NCBI GenBank assembly: GCA_934045905.1 | Contig: OW203769.1 | Location: 19,313,705 to 19,377,704 of the forward strand | DNA: 64,000 nucleotides | Direction: 5' to 3' | Source: Leuctra nigra | Taxonomy: Eukaryota; Arthropoda; Insecta; Plecoptera; Leuctridae | Shown: positions 1-12,090 of the stretch, in pieces | How positions within the stretch are numbered: position 1 is the first letter of the stretch | Layout of the letters: each line of letters starts with the position of its first letter | Translations under genes and position numbers: made by a program | Notes under the pieces: generated by a model | Databases searched by the model: none | Seen by the model: only the letters and a program-made list of their open reading frames with translations | Told to the model about the DNA's origin: nothing

Positions 1-1477
1 ACGTGTGCCTTTGTACAAGATTTATACTTTCTGCTGCGTTGCAGAAACAGTTTCAGTGAAGAATATTAAAACGGGGGAATTGAAGTTAATTTACATCATG
101 TAGGCTGAGTGGTATGTTTAATGTGTGGTGAAAGTGATTTGTTTGAATTTAAATAAATTATCTGATCAGTGAACTGAGAAATTTATATTGAAAAGTCAAT
201 TGTCATTTTTGTAACAGGTTGACCATTTCGAAAGTATAATTTTCAGTTAGAAAATTCAAGTTTTTTTGAATTTAATACTTGATTGTTTTGATGAAATGTT
301 AAATCTTCTAAATACTTTTTCAACTTTTCTTGAACTCCGGATCTGGAGTCAACCCTGAAGAGACCAATGCTCAAAAGACGAGTTTGACTCAATGAAAGTG
401 CAAATTAGGGCAGTTGTAGGAAAACAATTCAAGATATTTGAAGGAAATTAGAAAAATTAAACTAAGGAAACGCTCAGAGAAACGCGTTGATAACAAATCC
501 ATTTGCCGTATTTTGGTAGTTTACGATAAATCTCCGGCAGCTCTTCGAACTTATTCGAGCTCAATCGAACATTTTGATTGTCGACAAATAATTGGAAGAT
601 TTCTTAAAATTCAACTGATTTGAGAATTTCTTTGACACTTGCATAACTTTATAAAATGTTGGTCTTGATGACGCAAAATTTCAAATTGGTTGGATCAAAC
701 ATTCATTTTTTTTTATTTGAACCAATCGGACAGAGGATTTCAAAAAAAATCAGACTGCTCAACAATTCTGTAGACCTTACAAGTGTGCAAAATTGCAGTT
801 TAATCGGAGCAACGTACCGACCTGTATAGCGTTAGGGACATACATTAAAACACCCTTGCATAAAAGAAGATAAGTCGAAGAAAGTGACAAAGTGGTCTTC
901 GCTCTTTTTTTAGCGGATTCCCGTTTGTGGAAAATGAGAAATTCTGGTAGTGATTATTTCAATTATGTTCATTTGATCTCTGTAGCAAATCACACTCATG
1001 TTTAACATTCTGAAGTCAAATACGTTTCTTGTTTCAATTCGAAACCAAATGCTTTACATTTACATTCCTTTCCTGATTTTTTGTTCTAACGTCAAAGTTA
1101 CGTATAATTTAGTCAATAAAATAATCTGAAACCGCAATCTGAACTCGGATCGGTGAAGCGAACGCGAGCTTGCGTATCAGCGTTGAATCTTGTTTCGCTT
1201 TCTTACGTCTGATTCAATAATTGATCCCACGTGCTCTTGGTGCTTTGTAACATTTCAACAACATTTCCTGGAAGCAAAGAATTCGTCCTTGTTTGCGTTT
1301 CGTATTCGCTCGTTCGGACGACACGGGTTCGAGAATATGAACAGATATTCTATTTTTTAGACGAGTGGGCTTGTATTTGAAAAAGTTTTTTTTTCAATAT
1401 TTATCGATATCTTTTACGAACCGAACTCCTTATGGAATAAGGATGCAGACGCGTATTACCTGTTCACTGAAGGTTAT

Positions 1478-1843
1478 TGTAGTAAGTTTGACCTTGAAGA
1501 GTTTTTTAATCGATTATTATCAATGCCTTTTACCAATGTAATTGTTAACAAAATAAGGCTTTGTACGAGTATTCATAACAGTTCAATGAAAATAATTCAA
1601 CAGCTTGTAATGGTTTATTAGATTTACTTTGTCCTACAGACGTTTAGTGCCCGAAAATTAGTAAAATTATGGCACTAAACATCTGTTGGGCAAAATAAAG
1701 CTAATAGCCTATTCAAAACTATGACATTATTTTCATTGAACTGTTCTGAATACTAGTACAAAGCCCTATTTTGTTAACAATTACATTGGTAAAAGATATT
1801 GATAAAAATCGATTAAAAAACTCTTCAAGGTCACGCTCACTAC
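1478..1843. mobile_element. Foldback MITE-like element
   Basis: The left arm, around TTGACCTTGAAGAGTTTTTT, returns as its reverse complement near 1815-1835. The arms stay complementary over roughly 130 bp each, and a second smaller hairpin sits in the centre (around ACGTTTAGTGCC and GGCACTAAACAT). No coding capacity is seen. This is a non-autonomous inverted-repeat element; I cannot assign a superfamily. Confidence 0.75.
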
Positions 1844-2154
1844 TCAGCCCTCTTAATATCTAATGTGTCCTCGTAGAGATCATTGACCTGGTAGAGACAA
1901 CAGTGCGTCATTAACGCGCCGCTGAGTTGTGGAAGCCGAGGACTCAATTATCTCGGGAGGACGTCGTTAACGCGCGACGAAGTGCCGCCACTCGGAGCAA
2001 CAAGAAACTCGTTATTTCCCGGCGGAAAAGCGTCTCATTTTCCACCATTTCCTCGGGAATAAGACCCCTTCAATCAGGGGATTTAGAAAAATGAATGGGA
2101 TAAAAATAAATTTTTAATCATCGAGCAATTCGATAAGATAATCTCAGAATGAAA

Positions 2155-2530
2155 AACGTTATCACGGAGCATTGAGAGCGTTGTCACGGCGCATTGAAAG
2201 CGTTGTCACGGAGCATTGAAAGGCGTAGTCAAGGAGCATTGAGAGCGTTGTCACGGCGAATTGAACGCGATGTCACGGAGCATTGAAAGGCGTAGTCAAG
2301 GAGCATTGAGAGCGTTGTCACAGCGAATTGAACGCGATGTCACGGAGCATTGAAAGGCGTAGACACGGAGCATTGAAAGCTTTGTCACTAGACATATGAG
2401 AGCGTTGTCACTAGACATATGAGATCATTGTCATAGTAGGTGTCATTGATTAAAAGGCGTAGACACGGAGCATTGAAAGCGTTGTTCGGGGAAGGAGCAT
2501 TGAATGCTTTGTCACGGAACAATTGAAAAG
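2155..2530. repeat. Short tandem repeat, about 21-22 bp unit
   Basis: Degenerate tandem copies of a unit like GAGCATTGAAAGCGTTGTCA run through this stretch, with variants GGCGTAGTCAAGGAGCATTG and ACTAGACATATGAGAGCGTT. There are about 15 copies, with local duplication of pairs. Confidence 0.85.
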
Positions 2531-2560
2531 CATTTATTAATTTAAAAAATAACAGATTAA

Positions 2561-2707
2561 GGGCCAGTCTTTCAATACTCTGCTAACTTTTATACTGTTG
2601 ATTAGGACTTTATTGTCATGGCAACAACCAATGACATTCCTAGAATGATCACTAACTAACTGTTAAGAGCTAATTGAGACTTTAGCAGAGTATTGAAAGA
2701 CCAGGCC
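2561..2707. mobile_element. Palindromic MITE, family A (copy 1)
   Basis: Terminal inverted repeats read GGCCAGTCTTTCAATACTCT at the left and its complement at the right (AGAGTATTGAAAGACCAGGC). TAA trinucleotides flank it, as expected for a 3-bp TAA target duplication. Related copies lie at 20693-20983. Confidence 0.75.
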
Positions 2708-2710
2708 TAA

Positions 2711-2866
2711 GACCCGGTTGCAGAATGTCCCGATAAGTAAGATAAAGTTCACTTTAGCCTAAAGTGGACTTTATCAGTCTAGATGGATGTGTTTCATTGG
2801 CTGTTGCCAAGGTTTCAACCGATAAATCATACCGCTAACTTTATCGGGAGATTGTGCAACCAGGCC
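2711..2866. mobile_element. Palindromic MITE, family B (copy 1)
   Basis: Ends are complementary (CCGGTTGCAGAATGTCCCGA on the left, TCGGGAGATTGTGCAACCAG on the right), with TAA on both sides. The element directly abuts the family A copy, sharing its TAA. A close copy is at 33080-33226. Confidence 0.75.
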
Positions 2867-2869
2867 TAA

Positions 2870-3009
2870 GTCTCAGTTTTATACAATGACCCGATAAATA
2901 TATCTGAAGGATTTATCGGTTAAAACCTTAGTAACAGCCAATGAAACATATTAATCTAGAGCGCTAATGTCCACTTCAAGTGAACTTTATCGGGACATTG
3001 TACAACCGA
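2870..3009. mobile_element. Palindromic MITE, family B (copy 2)
   Basis: A second, inverted copy of the same family. The interior (CCTTAGTAACAGCCAATGAA) is the reverse complement of the interior of the neighbouring element. The end CGGGACATTGTACAACCG matches the family terminus. Confidence 0.7.
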
Positions 3010-3110
3010 ACATCAAACAGCCACAAAAATAACAAATATGTTAATATGCCAATGAAATCACTGAACATAATATAATGTATCTCTTTTCGACAATGAGGTT
3101 CTCTCATATA

Positions 3111-3127
3111 CCCCCCCCCCCCCCCCC
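3111..3127. repeat. Poly-C homopolymer run
   Basis: An uninterrupted run of about 17 C lies roughly 85 bp upstream of the first Rim exon of the window. A similar run is at 25078-25096. The length in an assembly may be unreliable. Confidence 0.9.
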
Positions 3128-3146
3128 CTCCTGCTACCTCAATGCT

Positions 3147-3211
3147 ACTTGAACTGACCCGTGTCTTCTCTTGCATACTTGAACTGACCCGCATCTTCTC
3201 TTGGCCCGCAG
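3147..3211 (+). promoter_or_regulatory. Duplicated branch-point/polypyrimidine segment at a Rim 3' splice site
   Basis: A 30-bp unit (ACTTGAACTGACCCGTGTCT then TCTCTTGCAT) at 3147-3176 is repeated from 3177. Each copy holds a CTGAC branch-point-like motif and a pyrimidine stretch, but only the second ends in a usable GCCCGCAG acceptor. Confidence 0.6.
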
Positions 3212-3881
3212 GTGATCTGGGTGTGCATCCTGTGCCGCAAGAAGCAAGAGCTGCTCAGCAAGACCGGCCAGTGGATCAACAAGGGCGCCGGCGACGCCAT
3301 CATGCGACGCATCGAGGCCGACCTCCACCAGCAGCCCGACGACCACCACCACTCCATGATGCTGATGACCTCCGACAAGCGGCCCAAGCTAGAGCGCGCG
3401 CATTCCGCAGCAGAGAAGGAGAACCTCCCGCTGCAGCGGTCCGGCAGCATGTTGAGGCGCCAGTATTCGCAACAGGAGACCAGCTCGGGGTCGCACCACA
3501 GTCGGGAACACTCAGTGGATAGGTATCAGACGACGGGGTACAGCGAGGACGACGCGAGGTACTACCGGGGCGAGCTAGAGGGACTGATGAGAACGCACCA
3601 GTACGGCGGCTACGGGGTGAAACAGCCGCCGGAGCCGGTCGGGTTTCGGAACGACTCGCTTAGCTCGGAGCAGTCTTCCATGGACGTGGTCGGAGTGCGC
3701 GGTAGTGGTAGTGCGATGGTGGTGCCCGGCGGGAACAACAAGAAGCATAAGAGGAGCGGATCGGCGAAGAAGGGAGGGGGTGGACGACCGCATATGAGTC
3801 AACAGAGCTTCAGCAGTTCAGAGGAGGAGCTCAGATCGACTCCGGACTTTACCAGCTGCGAGGAGCACGAGAGCGAGAAGG
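3212..3881 (+). CDS. Rim: Rim exon: end of zinc finger and Ser/His-rich linker
   Basis: This is an internal exon of the presynaptic scaffold RIM, 223 codons plus one base. It starts in phase 0 after CCCGCAG and ends at AAGG/GTGAGT in phase 1. The first residues, VIWVCILCRKKQELLSKTGQ, match the last strand of the RIM zinc finger with its final CxxC pair (residues 5 and 8), followed by the conserved KTGQW. In the family this finger, with its flanking helices, binds Rab3 and Munc13. The rest is low-complexity linker: a His-rich patch (DDHHHS), Ser/Arg clusters, a Lys/Gly stretch (KKHKRSGSAKKGGGG) and an acidic end (EEELRSTPDFTSCEEHESEK). Codon choice is strongly GC-rich compared with the flanking introns. 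The first half of the finger is outside the window. Confidence 0.93.
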
Positions 3882-4311
3882 GTGAGTGAGCGCCGCAAGG
3901 TGGCGCCGATGCTGTTTAACGTGTACACACATTCGCGTCTTCTTCCACAGCCAATCATTTCAACTGTGTTTCATTCGATGACTTGTTCTAGACATGACTT
4001 GACTTACATTTCCAAGACTCAACTCTGCGCTTTCCCGGATTCCTGTAGGCGTGTCGAATCAGCGATGATCGTGATAACAAATAACTCAACATGCGTAACT
4101 GAAAACATCTAAAGCAGGTGTTTGTAATCGATTATTGTTGTAAACAATGAGACCATAAGCAAAGTGGGGTTGACATCTAAGGAAATAAATTTATCCGACT
4201 TGGATATGAATAATTGAAAATACTAAGTTTCTGTTTCATGCAATACTTTGATGCTGGCAAATGAATTGTCAATAAAACTAAGTTATATCTATTCTCGCGA
4301 GAGCCTGAACG

Positions 4312-4447
4312 CTCTGGAAGTCTATTCTAGAACGTTTTCCCAATTCCATTCTGATGGAATCAGGCTCACGGCCATAAGATTAACATTTAATGGAATCGAT
4401 TTCCATCAGAATTGGGAAATGTAATAGTTCTAGAATAGAGCCCCTGG
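4312..4447. mobile_element. Foldback MITE-like element
   Basis: The left arm GTCTATTCTAGAACGTTTTC and following bases are complementary to the right arm ending in AGTTCTAGAATAGAG. Arms are about 45-50 bp around a short loop, with no coding content. Confidence 0.7.
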
Positions 4448-5199
4448 TCAAGTCTGGAATTACACGGAAACAAAACTCATGATAATAACATTATTTAACA
4501 ATTAAAACACATCACGTCAGAAAGAAAACAATACGGTGCGGTGCGTAAATAATAATTAGATACATTTGAGAAGTAAAATCAGTATGAAGGAATCCGTTTG
4601 AAAATATTTCTGTGCGAAAATGAGTATTTTGCATACAACATCTTAAAAAATCAACGAATCCACTAGTGAAGTAATATTTTAAAAGTTGTTATTAATATCA
4701 ATTACCTATTACAGTTTGATCTAAGTACAGCTCTTTGGGAATTTGTAATACTAATTGCGTTCCGTAAAAGTGACATAAATGCTCTAGGCCACAGACATCA
4801 CAATATTGAGTGAAATATTCCCGTAAAAATTGTTTAAAGTTCACTAAGTCAGTTTATTCCTTTCATTTGCATTATTCGGTCCCCAGAAAACGACTTAAGT
4901 TAGCCCAATCAAGTTGATATTGGTTAAAAAGTCTGCCACGAGGAATGCGTTGACTAGATGATCTAGACGGTGTGAACAAACAGTCGTTCAGACTCTTCCA
5001 ATAGGTCACTCTCTCGTACATTGCGCGGGCCATCCAACACCGATTCAACAAAATCAATTAAACAACCCTTGTTAAAGACCCATTCAAATTACCTCCCCCA
5101 CCCCCCCTCACTAAATATTCCCAAGTTATTTACGTTATTACCATCCCCACCACTCGGTTCAGCTCATTCACTCCCTACTTGATGTAATAGGAACATCAG

Positions 5200-5460
5200 T
5201 TGTTATATCTTGCTGCTTGGCGACTCCCACTCGCTACCCTCTGACGTCACGCCGCCGCCTAGAGGCCATCGAGAAAACATTGACCCTGACGTAACGTGGA
5301 CCGTGCGGAAGGCGAACCGGCCGTTATGGTTTACAACGTGTAGTAATATCGATTTGCCTTTTCCCTCAATGAATGTACGGGGTTGGAAAGTTCGTCGAGG
5401 GCCTTTACATTGGTGGGAGAGAGTGAGGTGGCTTGCATTGTGACGGTGGTTTTGTTTGAT
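5200..5460. other. CpG-rich island-like patch with a CRE
   Basis: This patch is richer in GC and CpG than its surroundings and contains a TGACGTCA-type CRE at about 5241-5248. No frame resembling Rim is present. It could be an enhancer or an unrecognised non-coding exon, and the evidence is thin. Confidence 0.3.
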
Positions 5461-6714
5461 TGGGTTTTGTCCGATGGTTATCAGACATGGATGGATCAAA
5501 TTCAATGGACCGGCACATCATTTCGATCACAGCTGGGCTAAAACTGGGTTGGAAAATGTGGACGGACAATTGTTTGTTTAATTACTTCAGAATAATCATG
5601 ATATTCACTATTTTTATATTTTAATCCAATTGTATTATGTAACAACTTAATAAACTAAACCCCTTGAGCTGAAAGAGGGTCTCCGTTTGAACTTATGGCC
5701 CGAATCTTTGTTTCGTTGAATTGTTTTGGCATTACAAGTGAAAAGATGTAACGAATCAGACCTAACTTTTCTTTGCAAAAGATAGACTACTCTCTTGTTC
5801 GTTTATCTATTGATACTAGGAAGATCGGCATATTTGTTTAACTGGAGCTTTACTGATGGACAATCTATAAGAGAAGCTGTGGTCAAGGTCAAGTTCAAGG
5901 TCATCCATGCATTTTGAAGGTTTTTTAATTTACATTGTGATATGATTTGTTTTATCTCGGTCCGCACTAACTCATGCACACGTCATCGTAACAGCGTGAA
6001 ATGGCCGTTGTTTTCGTGTTTTCTAATTTCCTGGTACCTCAACAAACCCCTATAAAGATACAGCGTGTGGACCGAATCATATGATGCTGATCTGGATATT
6101 GGTTTGTACTGAAAAGGGCTATCAACACATTGCGAGATTGATTTTGTGAAATTTGGCACATTTTCAAGAACGAATGAGGCCGCCGGCTCAAGCCAACAAA
6201 ATCCACATTACGGCGTTTTATTTTACTTGATGCAAAATGTACGGATTTATTGAACGATAATGTCCCTTGTTTTCTTCCTAATTGTATTTTCGGTAAATTT
6301 AACAACTCGTTTCAATAGCAATAATAAATTTTTCGTTGCTGGCAAATGTTTGCTTTTCAATTATTATGGACACTATAACTCCAAAACCCTTCTGTTAATT
6401 TCAGAATATATATCAAATATTAATATAAACAAAATATTATGCCAAGAGTTCGCAACTAAAGAGATGGGAAATCAAAATGTTCAACTTAGTCCGGATAGTA
6501 GAATGTCGTTAAATTTAGCGATGGGTCAAATCGGTGGTCAGCCAACGAGCAAAGCCGTCCAGAGTGCTAAAGTTAACTTAGAAACAAAGTGGACTTATCA
6601 GTATGTAAAAGTCGATTGCACACGTGGATCGAGCCTGATAATATTTTAACGATTTTAATTATTACTCGCAAAAAGATTTTTACACAAATCGTCCACTTGA
6701 AAAATATGCATACA

Positions 6715-7262
6715 TACAAATGGTGTCAGAAATTGTATTTCCTAATTTTATAGCTTTGCTATCAAACAAGGATTCTGGATACAAGAATAAGGATATTGAG
6801 TAAATGTAGCCAATGCAATTCAATGCAATTATGCAATTCGCGATTTCCAAAAGTCAATATACAAATGGTGTCAGAAATGGGATTTAATAATTTTATTAAT
6901 TCGGTTTCAAACAAGGACAAATATTGGGTATATTTTTGAAGGTAGCCAATTAGAAGGCATGTTTTATACAATTAGTGATTTTTACTAAAAATCTATCTAC
7001 AAATGGTGTCAGAAATAGGATGTCCCAATTTTATTTTTTTGTTTCAAACAAGGATGCTTTTGGGTATATTTTATAAAGAGAGACAACTAAAACACATGTT
7101 TATGCAATTCGTGATCTACAAAAAGCAATATTACAAATGGTGTCAGAAATGGGATTTCCAAATAAATTATTTTCAGAACCTAATTTTCAGCCATATTTAC
7201 ATGAGTAGCAACTTAACTTACATCTATATACCAATATACTCAAATATAAGTCTATCTTTCTA
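6715..7262. repeat. Tandem array of about 140-bp units, block A
   Basis: Four units begin with ACAAATGGTGTCAGAAAT (about 6716, 6861, 7000 and 7133). Each continues with a recognisable core, TTTCAAACAAGGA, and a tail containing ATGCAATTCGCGAT or its variants. Confidence 0.85.
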
Positions 7263-7904
7263 ATCTATAGGATCTAATTTCATATAATTAATTATATTTT
7301 TCTTAACTCCTCCACTCCATTTGCAAACCTACTTTGATGTCCAGCAAATATAATATCGTACTCGAATATTTCTGTCCATAGGGCTATGCAAAGCTAGGAC
7401 AGTGAGTCTGCCACTAGGCAGGCGCTGCAATTAATAAAATTTAGAAATGGCGGCGTCCATGTGTCAGTATTGCGTTGGAGTATTTTATTGCTTGAATTAT
7501 TTCAATCATGGGATACACTTGCTTAATGGACCAATGGTGATGGGAGGAGTCAATGTAGAATAATAGTTCTCTTTACTCACACTAGAGCAGCACTGTCCAT
7601 ATAGTGGGAGAAAGAACCAATCAAATTTGTGTGGGAAAGACAGTTGAAGTCAAAATGGATGCATTTGCTATTTGATTTGTGCTGTCACAGCCTTCTTGAC
7701 GGTCACGGCCCACATCCTTCTGTCATCGGTTTTATTCGTGATGTCACATAGCAAGATAATGACTAGTGGTCCATTTCACGATGTAATAGTCAATGTTCCC
7801 TATGTAATGCATGCATTTACCTTTCCTAAATAGCCCAAATCTTGTTCTTATAGCTTTCTACTTAGATTAGTAATTACAACAAATGTAGGTAACGATGACA
7901 GTTA

Positions 7905-8460
7905 AAAGATTTTTAAATGGTGACAGAAATGGGATTTCATAATTTCATAACTTTGCTATCAAACAAGGATACTGGATCCATAGATAAGGTTATTGAGTAA
8001 ATGTAGCCAATGCAATTCAATGCAATTATGCAATTCGCGAATTCCAAAAGTCAATCTACAAATGGTGTCAGAAATGGGATTTAATCATTTTATCAATTCG
8101 GCTTCAAACAAGGACAATTATTGGGTATATTTTTTAAGGTAGCCAATTAGAAGGCATGTTTTATACAATTAGTGATTTTTACCAAAAATCGATCTACAAA
8201 TGGTGTCAGAAATAGGATTTCCTAAATTTATTTTTTTGTTTCAAACAAGGATGTCTATTGGGAATATTTTATTAAGATAGACAACTAAAACACATGTTTA
8301 TGCAATTCGTGATCTACAAAAAGCAAAACTACAAATGGTATCAGAAATGGGATTTCAAAATAAATTGTTTTCTGAACTTAATTTTCAGCCATATTTATAT
8401 GAGAAGCCACTTTACTTATATCTTTATCCCAATATAAACAAATATCAGTCCATCTTTCTT
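7905..8460. repeat. Tandem array of about 140-bp units, block B (duplicate of block A)
   Basis: The same four-unit order as block A is repeated about 1.2 kb downstream, unit for unit, including the unusual third unit (ATTAGTGATTTTTACCAAAA) and the final unit followed by TTTTCAGCCATATTTA. About 640 bp of unrelated sequence separates the blocks. Confidence 0.85.
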
Positions 8461-9342
8461 ATCTAGTACATATTTTTAATCTAAAATGTACATGTTCATG
8501 GATGATTTACTGAGCTATGAGAGTTTTACTGACTATATTTTGACGATTTTCCATATAAAAAGCTCAGTTTTCCATGTAAAATTGTGTTGCCATACAAAAG
8601 GTCTTCTAGAAATTCGCATTTCTTTGCAAATATGTGTAAATTTCAAGAAGACCGTGATTATTGAAACCCGCCCCACCGCCTCCTTGAAACCCGCTAGTGC
8701 AACACGTCAGACCACGTGATCAGCGGCGAGATTGAAACCTGCGGTCAAAGATTGCGCTGTAACAGAGTTAACCGCCCATCACGTAACAATCACCATAACA
8801 CTGTATGGTACCTCCATTAGTGGTCGACAATGTTACGCAATACCACGCTAGAGATGGAAACATTCTCCCGCTAGATGGCAGCTCACACTGTCAATATGTA
8901 GTGCGTGAAGTATGATCCGCACCCTGTCATTTTCTGTCGTATATACGAGAAAAAAAGGAACACGACTGACGTCTGGTGGATTTTGTGGTACTAGGTAAAT
9001 GGCGGCAATCAAGGGCGCATTTGCATAAATATAAATATAAATATTAGCTATAGTTGTTTGTTATGACTAAAAAAGTAAATTTATAACTATATTTCAATTT
9101 CATTTGTTTCTCCTTTTTCACTGCTCTATGGAAACACGAAATGTATAAACAAATAAATTAATCTGTGGAGTGATAATAGCCATCTTGTCAGAAGTGGCTC
9201 CATCACGTATCGCCTATTTGCGGGAATACACGTTTGTTGTCTGAAGAACGAAGCTGTGACTGTTTTATTGCCAGTTTCTCAATACCTACTCTGCTAAATT
9301 TTATCGTTGATTTGGACTATAGATATAAAACTGTGATGTTTG

Positions 9343-10338
9343 AGTCGGATAGGTCCGGGTCCTGGTACTTATGTAAGTCGGAGAGGTCCGGGTCCTCGTA
9401 CTTATGTTAAGTCGGATAGGTCCGGGTCCTGGTATCTGTGATTGTGTCGGATAGGTCCGGGTCCTGGTACTTATGTTATGTTGGATTGGTCCGGGTCCTG
9501 GTACTTATGTTAAGTCGGATAGGTCCGGATCCTGGTATCTGTGTTTGTGTCGGATAGGTCCGGGTCCTGGTATCTTATGATTGTGTCGGATAGGTCCGAG
9601 TCCTGGTATCTGTGTTTGTGTCGGATAGGTCCGGGTCCTGGTATCTGTGATTGTGTCGGATAGGTCCGGGTCCTAGTATCTGTGTTATGTCGGATATGTC
9701 CGGGTCCTGGTATCTGTGTTTGTGTCGGATAGGTCCGGGTCCTGGTATCTGTGATTGTGTCGGATAGGTCCGGGTCCTGTTATCTGTGTTTGAGTCGGAT
9801 AGGTCCGGGTCCTGGTATCTGTGTTTGAGTCGGATAGGTCCGGGTCCTGGTATCTTATGTTGTGTCGGATAGGTCCGGGTCCTGGGTTCTGTGTTTATGT
9901 CGGATAGGTCCGGGTCCTGGTATCTTATGTTGTGTCGGATAGGTCCGGGTCCTGGTATCTGTGTTTATGTCGGATAGGTCCGGGTCCTGGTATCTGTGTT
10001 TATGTCGGATAGGTCCGGGTCCTGGTATCTGTGTTTGTGTCAGATAGGTCCGGGTCCTGGTATCTGTGTTTATGTCGGATAGGTCCGGGTCCTGGTATCT
10101 GTGTTATGTCGGATAGGTCAGGGTCCTGGTATCTTATGTTATGTCGGATAGGTCCGGGTCCTGGTATCTTATGTTATGTCGGATAGGTCCGAGTCCTGGT
10201 ATCTGTGATTGTGTCGGATAGGTCCGGGTCCTCGTATCTGTGATTGTGTCGGTTAAGTCCGGGTCCTGGTATCTGTGATTGTGTCGGATAGGTCCGGGTC
10301 CTGGTACTTATGTTTGTGTCGGATAGGTCCGGGTCCTG
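9343..10338. repeat. Minisatellite, about 34-bp unit, about 29 copies
   Basis: Head-to-tail copies of GTCGGATAGGTCCGGGTCCT followed by GGTATCTGTG and a variable TTTGT, ATTGT or TTAT spacer. I counted about 29 copies. The 20-bp core is nearly invariant and variation is concentrated in the spacer, so it looks regularly homogenised. Confidence 0.95.
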
Positions 10339-10799
10339 CCTGGTATCCCACTGCCGCTACGCTAGTGTCGAGCTACCATTGATTTTCCATCGCCGTGACG
10401 TAGGCAATGATACAGCATGTGGCCGACCTAGCGCGCTGCTTTGAACGTGTTCAAACCAGTTGAAACCTGTTCATGATCATCTTCAGTACATGCTCCAAGT
10501 CCAACCTGTGCTTTATGAAAAGGTCAAAAGCGAATTCCCAGACATAAAACAACACACAATATTTCAGTTAGGAAACCCGAGAACTTTTGACATCGAGAGA
10601 CCTTAGTTCGATTCCCTTCAGCGTCTCCACTGAGTGAAGTGTATTCATGATGAGCGAGCGAAGCAAGCGTTCAACATCAACATCTGGCAACCATTCCGTC
10701 CGTTGTTTTACGTTCGGTGGCGTTGTGAAGGTCATACAATCCCGCTGATCAAGACGAAATGTGTTAGACTTCAGAATCACACATGTTTCTTGCTTCTGT

Positions 10800-10936
10800 A
10801 CCGCACAAGTTGGCGCAGGCTCTCGACTCGCTCCATTCCGAGGGTTTCTCGTAATTTTCCTCAGTCGGAGGCAAATGAAAGGACAGTTCCCGAATAGGCC
10901 ACGACCGCCTCCTCCCCAACGACCATCATTACCTTA
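10800..10936 (+). mobile_element. Degenerate SINE remnant
   Basis: Fragments match the SINE body seen at 19226-19507: TTTTCCTCAGTCGGAGGCAA, then AATAGGCCACGACCGCCTCC. The tRNA-like head is not recognisable. Confidence 0.55.
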
Positions 10937-11139
10937 TTCTTCATCAGTCCTAGGATGTTTAGGACCTATAAAACGTCCAAAAGGGCAGGCAAATAGTACC
11001 TTGAAACTATTTAAAAAAAGGACCATAAAATCCCCAAATGAAAAAAAATGTTAGGCTTTGTAATATTCGTCAACATTATATTCGATTTACTATTGGGTTT
11101 GAAGTTCAATTTGAAGAAATATAGTACAATTAACTTACA

Positions 11140-12090
11140 TTACTGAGCGAGCGTAGCGAGCGTCACCACGGTACTCTTATGGCACTTTCTCTGTGTGTTT
11201 TTTTTTTTTTTTTTTTTTTTTTTGTGGTCACAGCCCAGGTCAAACCGCTCAAGCAATCGATCTGAAATTTTGTACACATACTAACGTACTCTATGCGGTC
11301 CCTGGGATCGTTTTTGAACGGGCTCCCGTGATTGGTTCAAATTTAAAAAAAATTATCTTTCGATTGGTTGCATCAATCAATTTGAAATTTGGCAAAAACA
11401 TTGCAACCAACATTGTACCCAATCATAAAAAGTTTCAGCCAAATTCTCCTATTGGCTCAAATTTAAAACCATTTTTCATGTGATTTTTGACATTTAAACT
11501 AGAACCGATTGACCGATCAACTTAAAACTTCGCGTGGTCATTGGTACCAACATTTTAGGTATTTTTGCCAATTTTCAGTCTAATCTGTCGTCATTTTCAA
11601 AAGTTTTGTAATTTTAAGGTCATTTTATTCCATAATCTTGAAAAATGTATACTAAATTGTCATCTCTGCCTTCTTTAAGCTTCTGTTCCATGGCAAGGCC
11701 TGTAGAGCAGCCAATCTATCCACAATGTACAGTAAAATGAAAGCATTTTTGAGCTAGCGCATAAAATCGGATGCAGTACGAAGGCCAAATCCTCTAATTG
11801 GTTTAAGTTTAAATAATGTCTTCTGATTGGTCGACAATAAAAATGTTCACATTAAGTTCAAATTTTGCATGGTGATCAAGACCAACTTAATATTAAATTT
11901 TACATATTGTAAGCCCAATCAGTCAAGTATTAATTGTAATTTTACGAGTTTAGTATGGGATGTCACAAGAGATTTCTGGAGAAGGTATGTAGGTAAGACT
12001 TCACGACACGTGTCGTGCATCGTTTCTATGGGGATGTTGCATGTTCTGTGCTCGCTCATCAACGCGTTACACTGAGCGTTTTCCTAGTTA
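11140..12090 (+). mobile_element. Dispersed element of unknown class
   Basis: Bounded by ACTGAGCGAGCGTAGCGAGC on the left and GCTCGCTCATCAACGCGTTA (then CACTGAGCGTTTTCC) on the right. The interior repeats a theme of the type ATCGATCTGAAATTTTG and GACCGATCAACTTAAAAC. An inverted relative is at 15240-15690 and a shorter one near 24000-24560. A T-run lies at about 11200-11223. No transposase is seen. Confidence 0.55.

Larger units (their letters stand above)
1..3211. other. Rim intron upstream of the first visible exon
   Basis: No exon of Rim could be supported here; the upstream Rim exons (Rab3-binding helix, first half of the zinc finger) must lie before the window. The stretch holds a foldback element (about 1478-1843), a 20-odd-bp tandem repeat (2155-2530), three adjacent short palindromic elements (2561-3009) and a C homopolymer (3111-3127). 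Two patches, about 1140-1340 and 1890-2045, are visibly richer in CpG than their surroundings; they could be regulatory or unrecognised exons, but I see no reading frame that supports the latter. Confidence 0.6.

Noticed and set aside
9343..10338. CRISPR-like array
   Set aside because: Repeats and spacers look regular at first sight, but the spacers are only about 11-15 bp and are themselves repeated forms; this is a eukaryotic minisatellite.
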